18,062 nucleotides of DNA from JAGNRR01 sp964612525 (lineage in GTDB: Bacteria; Bacteroidota; Bacteroidia; Chitinophagales; Chitinophagaceae): the NCBI GenBank assembly GCA_964612525.1, contig CAZTCQ010000057.1, forward strand, positions 1 through 18,062. Reading direction: 5' to 3'. The notes under the pieces were generated by a model that did not search any database, had not been told where the DNA came from, and worked only from the letters and a program-made list of their open reading frames with translations. Both the position numbers and the translations under genes were made by a program. Below are positions 13,998-18,062 of this stretch, one piece after another; within the stretch, counting starts at the first letter, position 1, and every line of letters starts with the position of its first letter.

Positions 13998-15951
13998 AGG
14001 ATAATAATTGGAACGCCGCAAAAGAAGAACCGTATGCCAAGACCAACATATAGATAAATTGAAAGGCTACATATTTCCACTCGCCTGTTTCTTTTTTCAC
14101 TATGGCTAATGTGCTCATGCATTGCATAGCAAACACATAAAATAAAAGCAACGAAATGGCGGTGGCCCAATCGTACATTTTATTGCCGTCTCGGTCTTTT
14201 TCACTTCTTAGTTTTTCTACAATGGTTCCTTCGTCTTCACTTTCTATACTATAAATACTAGATAGAGTGCCTACAAAAACTTCGCGTGCCGCAAATGAAG
14301 AAATTAAACCAATACCTATTTTCCAATCATAACCTAATGGGCGTATGGCAGGCTCAATAGATTTACCAAGATAGCCTAGGTACGAATACTCGAGCTGAAT
14401 AGAAGATGCTGTTTGTTGCGGATTTTTTGTGAGCTGCTCCGCTAAAAAAGCATCACTTTTTGGACTCCAATTTGCCAAAGCCCAAAGCGCAATAGCTACC
14501 ATAAAAATTATTTTACCGGCTTCCCACACAAAGGTTTTTGTTTTGCTTAGCACATTTAAGAAAAGGCTTTTCCAATTCGGCACTCGAAAAACGGGTAATT
14601 CCAAAGCCCAGTTCGAATTGCTAGCTACTTTGCTGTATTTATTTACGAGCCAGGCCAATACAAGGGTGGCCATGGTACCCAACAAATAAAGACCCAATAA
14701 AAATAAACCTTGCACACCAAAGAATCCGGTAGACTCTGCTGGGAATAAAACAGCAATTAAGATCACATAAACTGGCAAGCGAGCGGAGCAAGTCATCAGG
14801 GGCAAGGTGAGAATGGCCGTTAAGCGCTCCTTAGGATTTTCAATAATCCGTGTACTCATTATGGCGGGTATGGCACAGGCCCAACTAGAAACTAACGGAA
14901 TTACACTATGGCCACTCAGGCCAAATTTCTTTAAAAAAGCATCAGATATAAATGAGATGCGCGAGAGATAACCCACTTGCTCCAACAGGCCAATGAGGAA
15001 AAATAAAATAGCAATTTGCGGTATAAATATGAGTACACCACTGAGCCCAGGAATTACAGCATTAGCGATTAAATTTTGCAACCAAGGAATGCTGATATTG
15101 TTACTTGTAATTTCTGATAGGCTAGCGAAACCGCCATCAATCCAATCCATAGGAAAACTGGAAAGAAAAAAGACAGACTGAAAAACAAGATAGAGCGTAG
15201 CAAAGAAAATAAGCAAACCCCAAATCGGATGCAGCAAAACTTTATCCCATTTGTGCGTGTTGCGCAAATAATTTTGCTCGTTGCTTGAAATCACGCAAGC
15301 ATTCATTATCGGTAAAAGGACTTTCTGTCTTCGGTTGTAGTCGTCCTCCCAAGCGGTGTCTTTTGTTTCTTTTTCTAGATCTTCAACATAAGAGTTTTCA
15401 ATGGAGTCTTTTGTGAAACGATCATAATTACTACGACAAATGGCATTCGGGATACGCGCGGCTTTTTTACGAAGTAGTTCTTTTATATTGTCTATACCTG
15501 TGCCCTTTCTTGAATTTAAAAATACGATAGGGCAGCCTAGTTTTTTCTCTAATAAACTTTTATCAATAGAGAGTTCATTCTTCTCGGCCTCATCAATAAA
15601 GTTTATGGCAAGGACAACCGGCGTTTGCAAATCTGCTATTTGCGAGAACAGCAGCAAACTATCAAATAGCTGCATGGCGTTTGCTGCAAACACAATCGTT
15701 TGTCCATTTTCAGCAGCTCGAATAATTTCATTCTTTGAAATTAATTCTTCTGGCGAAGTCGTATTCAAAGATTGTAAACCCGGGATATCAATTATTTTCT
15801 GCGTACCAAAAGAACCTTTGCGTACCTCAATAGTTACGCCGGCATAGTTGCCCACCTTTTGGTTTAGACCCGTTAGCTGGTTAAACAAACTTGTTTTCCC
15901 TGCGTTTGGCTTCCCGACGAGTAATATATTTTCTAAGCTATCTGAACGCAT
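13996..15951 (-). CDS. feoB: Ferrous iron transporter FeoB
   Basis: 651 residues, at the short end for FeoB. It imports Fe(II) across the inner membrane. The N-terminal G domain has G1 GKPNAGKTS (13-21), G2 Thr40, G3 DIPG (55-58; usually DLPG) and G4 NFID (117-120; usually NMxD). A helical spacer follows, then the membrane region with about eight segments, including the gate parts GVLIFIPQIAILFFLIG, VIPLVSSWACAIPAIMSTR (with its conserved Cys) and MTCSARLPVYV. It ends with the FeoB C-terminal segment (YDWATAISLLLFYVFAMQC). The start overlaps feoA by 19 bases; no other Met precedes the G1 loop, so the overlap is real. Confidence 0.97.
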   Translation of the reverse strand: MRSDSLENILLVGKPNAGKTSLFNQLTGLNQKVGNYAGVTIEVRKGSFGTQKIIDIPGLQSLNTTSPEELISKNEIIRAAENGQTIVFAANAMQLFDSLLLFSQIADLQTPVVLAINFIDEAEKNELSIDKSLLEKKLGCPIVFLNSRKGTGIDNIKELLRKKAARIPNAICRSNYDRFTKDSIENSYVEDLEKETKDTAWEDDYNRRQKVLLPIMNACVISSNEQNYLRNTHKWDKVLLHPIWGLLIFFATLYLVFQSVFFLSSFPMDWIDGGFASLSEITSNNISIPWLQNLIANAVIPGLSGVLIFIPQIAILFFLIGLLEQVGYLSRISFISDAFLKKFGLSGHSVIPLVSSWACAIPAIMSTRIIENPKERLTAILTLPLMTCSARLPVYVILIAVLFPAESTGFFGVQGLFLLGLYLLGTMATLVLAWLVNKYSKVASNSNWALELPVFRVPNWKSLFLNVLSKTKTFVWEAGKIIFMVAIALWALANWSPKSDAFLAEQLTKNPQQTASSIQLEYSYLGYLGKSIEPAIRPLGYDWKIGIGLISSFAAREVFVGTLSSIYSIESEDEGTIVEKLRSEKDRDGNKMYDWATAISLLLFYVFAMQCMSTLAIVKKETGEWKYVAFQFIYMLVLAYGSSFAAFQLLS

Positions 15952-16160
15952 TCTATTTGCTTAAAATCTTCTGTGCGGATCGAGAGTATTTTTTGCCGAA
16001 CAGTAATGTTTACTAACTGCGAAAACTGTGGACTATAATTTGTACTAAAGACGGTACCAATAGATAAATTATGCCCAAGCAAAAACGAACGAAAGTCACG
16101 ATTCCCGTTAATAGCTGTTATGATATAACGCCCATTTGCTATGGCAGTTTTTTTACTCAC
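15933..16160 (-). CDS. feoA: FeoA-like SH3-domain protein
   Basis: 75 residues with the FeoA pattern: ANGRYIITAINGNRDF, then SFLLGHNLSIGTVF (the L..LG...G motif), and a final ILSIRTEDFKQIEC strand-helix. FeoA is a cytoplasmic SH3-like partner of FeoB in Fe(II) uptake. The start is GTG at 16160: an in-frame stop lies three codons upstream and no ATG lies nearby. Its end overlaps feoB by 19 bases, which suggests coupled translation. A one-mismatch -7 box (minus strand TACCTTCG, 16190-16183) lies 22 bases upstream. No iron-regulator site is evident. Confidence 0.85.
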   Translation of the reverse strand: MSKKTAIANGRYIITAINGNRDFRSFLLGHNLSIGTVFSTNYSPQFSQLVNITVRQKILSIRTEDFKQIECVQIA

Positions 16161-16315
16161 TTTGTGTTATAAAAAATTAGTGCGAAGGTAATCTTGTATT
16201 TTAGGATAGTTTATCGCAATCGGGAAATTAATTATGAATTTGGGAGAAGTTTAGGGCAAGGTGAAAATCAGTATTAATTGTTACTACTATTGTTTCTAGT
16301 AAAGGAGTTTTAAAC

Positions 16316-16355
16316 AAAAAAAAACAGAGGTCGCACGGGATACGACCTCTGTTTT
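16316..16355 (-). terminator. Terminator of the large T9SS gene
   Basis: A 13-bp perfect stem (16321-16333 with 16343-16355; core CAGAGGTCG/CGACCTCTG) has a 9-base loop. On the minus strand it runs into nine T residues (16324-16316). It lies 17 bases after the stop at 16373. The plus strand also shows TTTTATTTT after the hairpin, but no plus-strand gene ends here. The rest of the gap 16161-16315 shows nothing else clear. Confidence 0.9.
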
Positions 16356-16372
16356 ATTTTGTAAGGATTTTT

Positions 16373-17890
16373 TTATTTAATGGTAAATTTCAATGTTCCT
16401 TGTTCATTACTTTCCAAATCATTGTACTGCAAGAAATAGGTGCCCTGCGTATAAGTACTCACATCAAAAAGCAGATTATTCTGACCGCTTAAAATATTAC
16501 GAACATTTTTGTCTAACAATCGTCCAGTAACATCTAGAATTGAAATTTGAACGGACGTATTGATGCTATTATTGAAATACATAAAATTAATTTTATCGGA
16601 AGCAGGATTAGGCGCTAAGCTTACATTACGATTGAAATCATTACAATTCAGATTTATAAATTTAATTTCTGAAAAAGAATATTTCTTGTCCTGGTCTACA
16701 ATTCTCAGTTGATATTGAAAGTTCTCTTTACTTTGATCTGTAATCTCATCGAGCAATGTATACCTTTTTAAATTTGTATTTGATTCTTTGGCCTCGATTT
16801 GAGAAATTAATTCAAAGGTTTCCATACCTTCTTCTTTGCGCAGTATTTCATAATGAGAAATGTTTTCTTCCAACGAGCTCGTCCAATTTAAAACTGGGTT
16901 ACAATTAATTTCAGTTACTGTAAAAGAAGAAAGTTTTACGGGAAGAGGAATGGCATTCGATATTCCAAAATTTGCATGTTCAACAGGGCAAGTAGAGGCG
17001 GATACTTCATCAAGCTCTCCATTCGCTAGCCCATCACTGGACAAACTATCACAACAATCTTCATCGGCAAAGGTCCAACCTGCTGGCAATTGAATAGGAG
17101 GAGCTAGTTGACCTTTAATGCCTTGGTTTGTACTGATTTGCACATCATAGGTAGTGTTTACACTTAATGAATCTACAAGATAGCTTCCTGTATTTGGCAC
17201 CATAGTCGTTCCTTCCACTAAACTAGTTCCAGCATCAACTACATTAATATAAACATTAGTATTACTTGGTGCGCCAATTGGTGTTCCCATAGGAGTATCT
17301 CCAACTGTGGGGTCATTAAAAACCGAACCACTAATAGTAGTATGGCTAATGTAATTTTGAGTGTAAGAAGATTCAGGATCATCCGATAGTACATTATACG
17401 TTGACATATAAGCCGGAACGATTAAATTAATATCAATGCCCGCAAATGAAGGAACCTCAAGCTCAGGAGGAATATTCATTTTAACTCCGATCAGTCCAGC
17501 TGCATCAGGGTGAATATTGAATAAATCAGTTCCGGTACCATGTATTGTGTCACTTTGAGTACCGACCAAACAAGAATCTCCTTCCAAGGTCCAACTAAAA
17601 AATTCTGAATAGTTACCATAAACTATTGCAGTAGCAGAATTGCCTCTAAATTCAAAACCATTTGCACAAATTCGAATAATCAAGGGGTTGTTTGTCCAGT
17701 CAACCGCATCGTCTTGGGTGGTCATTCCCATAGTAAAAATGGCATCAATGGGTCCGCAATTATGAATGCCCTGCGCAGTCGGCTCTGGCGAGTAGTGAAT
17801 GTTTTGCGTGTAAGGATTGTAAGGTGGTACTTGAGCAAATCCTGAAATGCCCATAGCAACGGCTATTAATAGAAGTAGTAGTTTTTTCAT
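16373..17890 (-). CDS. Large secreted T9SS protein with beta-rich repeats of unknown function
   Basis: 505 residues from the ATG at 17890; the longer frame begins with GTG at 17896 and adds only two residues before the signal peptide (MKKLLLLLIAVAMG ... FAQ, about 20 residues). The N-terminal 170 residues are beta-rich and unrecognised. Residues about 180-290 start with ISGSVFNDPTVGD and resemble an SdrD-B/Cna-B-like module (NTGSYLVDSLSVNTTYDVQI). It contains an unusual acidic CCD (EDCCDSL). An LPVKL linker (after residue 300) begins the fibronectin-like module also seen in the P-domain protein. Residues 422-505 are the T9SS sorting domain (LAPNPASDKI ... GTYFLQY). It has no catalytic motif; an adhesin or surface-layer role is only a guess. 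Confidence 0.8.
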   Translation of the reverse strand: MKKLLLLLIAVAMGISGFAQVPPYNPYTQNIHYSPEPTAQGIHNCGPIDAIFTMGMTTQDDAVDWTNNPLIIRICANGFEFRGNSATAIVYGNYSEFFSWTLEGDSCLVGTQSDTIHGTGTDLFNIHPDAAGLIGVKMNIPPELEVPSFAGIDINLIVPAYMSTYNVLSDDPESSYTQNYISHTTISGSVFNDPTVGDTPMGTPIGAPSNTNVYINVVDAGTSLVEGTTMVPNTGSYLVDSLSVNTTYDVQISTNQGIKGQLAPPIQLPAGWTFADEDCCDSLSSDGLANGELDEVSASTCPVEHANFGISNAIPLPVKLSSFTVTEINCNPVLNWTSSLEENISHYEILRKEEGMETFELISQIEAKESNTNLKRYTLLDEITDQSKENFQYQLRIVDQDKKYSFSEIKFINLNCNDFNRNVSLAPNPASDKINFMYFNNSINTSVQISILDVTGRLLDKNVRNILSGQNNLLFDVSTYTQGTYFLQYNDLESNEQGTLKFTIK

Positions 17891-17896
17891 AAGCAC

Positions 17897-17996
17897 TTGA
17901 TATTCAATAACTATGCCAATATATACAAAAATTTACTATATAGTTGATATTCAATTAGTTATGGCTATACGTGTTTTTTAATCCATTGACAGTCAA
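17897..17996. promoter_or_regulatory. Cluster of three TTGA-N3-TCAA dyads upstream of the T9SS gene
   Basis: TTGATATTCAA occurs at 17897-17907 and again at 17944-17954 (12 identical bases with the following T), and TTGACAGTCAA at 17986-17996. All three are TTGA-N3-TCAA inverted repeats, spaced 47 and 42 bases (about four to four and a half helical turns). A one-mismatch -7 box (minus strand TATATTGG, 17923-17916) lies between the first and second. This looks like an operator cluster for a dimeric regulator; that is inference. Confidence 0.5.
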
Positions 17997-18062
17997 TACT
18001 AAAACGGTTATTGAACTAAAGAACAGTTTTTCTCTGTTGGTTTGAACAAAGGTGCGCTAACG

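Noticed and set aside
15440..15847. 135-codon plus-strand frame opposite the feoB G domain
   Set aside because: Antisense shadow of the highly conserved GTPase motifs; no promoter or family match.
17888..17896. GTG start two codons upstream of the T9SS gene ATG
   Set aside because: The ATG at 17890 begins a typical signal peptide, and the GTG directly abuts the first TTGA-N3-TCAA dyad.
17897..17996. Reading the TTGA-N3-TCAA dyads as FNR/CRP-type sites
   Set aside because: FNR sites have TTGAT-N4-ATCAA, so six bases between TTGA and TCAA; here the spacing is three in all copies.
1..18062. tRNA, rRNA, CRISPR array, insertion sequence, prophage or defence genes
   Set aside because: None recognisable; all intergenic gaps are under about 220 bases and hold only promoters, dyads and terminators.

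Overview
The window looks like the chromosome of a Bacteroidota bacterium. Three secreted proteins end in a type IX secretion (T9SS, Por) C-terminal sorting domain. Rho carries the long Lys/Glu/Asn-rich insertion typical of the phylum. Several genes have the Bacteroidota promoter pattern (TTTG or TTG near -33, TAnnTTTG near -7) at a short, regular distance from their starts. The DNA is AT-rich, and most genes have no obvious Shine-Dalgarno sequence. I see no mobile element, CRISPR array, tRNA or rRNA. No stretch longer than about 220 bases lacks a gene.

Layout: 1-495 is the C-terminal end of a GH20-like beta-hexosaminidase. 623-1402 is a T9SS-exported protein with a CX4CH motif, closed by a strong terminator. 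1621-3324 is rho, followed at 3383 by a secreted P-domain protein with its own promoter. Convergent to it, on the minus strand, is lipoprotein (6701-6222) -> YbgC-like thioesterase (6162-5752) -> cinA (5755-4532); the last two overlap by ATGA. dprA (6773) diverges from the lipoprotein. A skp/ompH-like gene and tpiA follow on the plus strand (7973-9345). On the minus strand are a sigma-54-type response regulator without a DNA-binding domain and a DUF721/DciA gene (10787-9347), ending one base from the tpiA stop. Next on the minus strand is pckA -> fdx -> iscX (13125-10899), then on the plus strand a YceI lipoprotein (13299), then on the minus strand feoA-feoB (16160-13996), and finally a large T9SS protein (17890-16373).

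Functions: these are mostly housekeeping genes: termination (Rho), central carbon metabolism (TpiA, PckA), iron import (FeoAB), Fe-S assembly (Fdx, IscX), DNA uptake or processing (DprA, CinA), replication (DciA-like), envelope chaperoning (Skp-like) and surface export (T9SS cargo, lipoproteins). Seven hairpin terminators mark most operon ends.

I did not find a convincing wholly new system. The points most worth following are: three TTGA-N3-TCAA dyads upstream of the last T9SS gene; a CinA that keeps its deamidase triad but lacks the usual GPxGG loop; a tpiA terminator inside the antisense coding part of dciA; a terminator directly in front of the thioesterase start; and a CX4CH motif in an exported protein.
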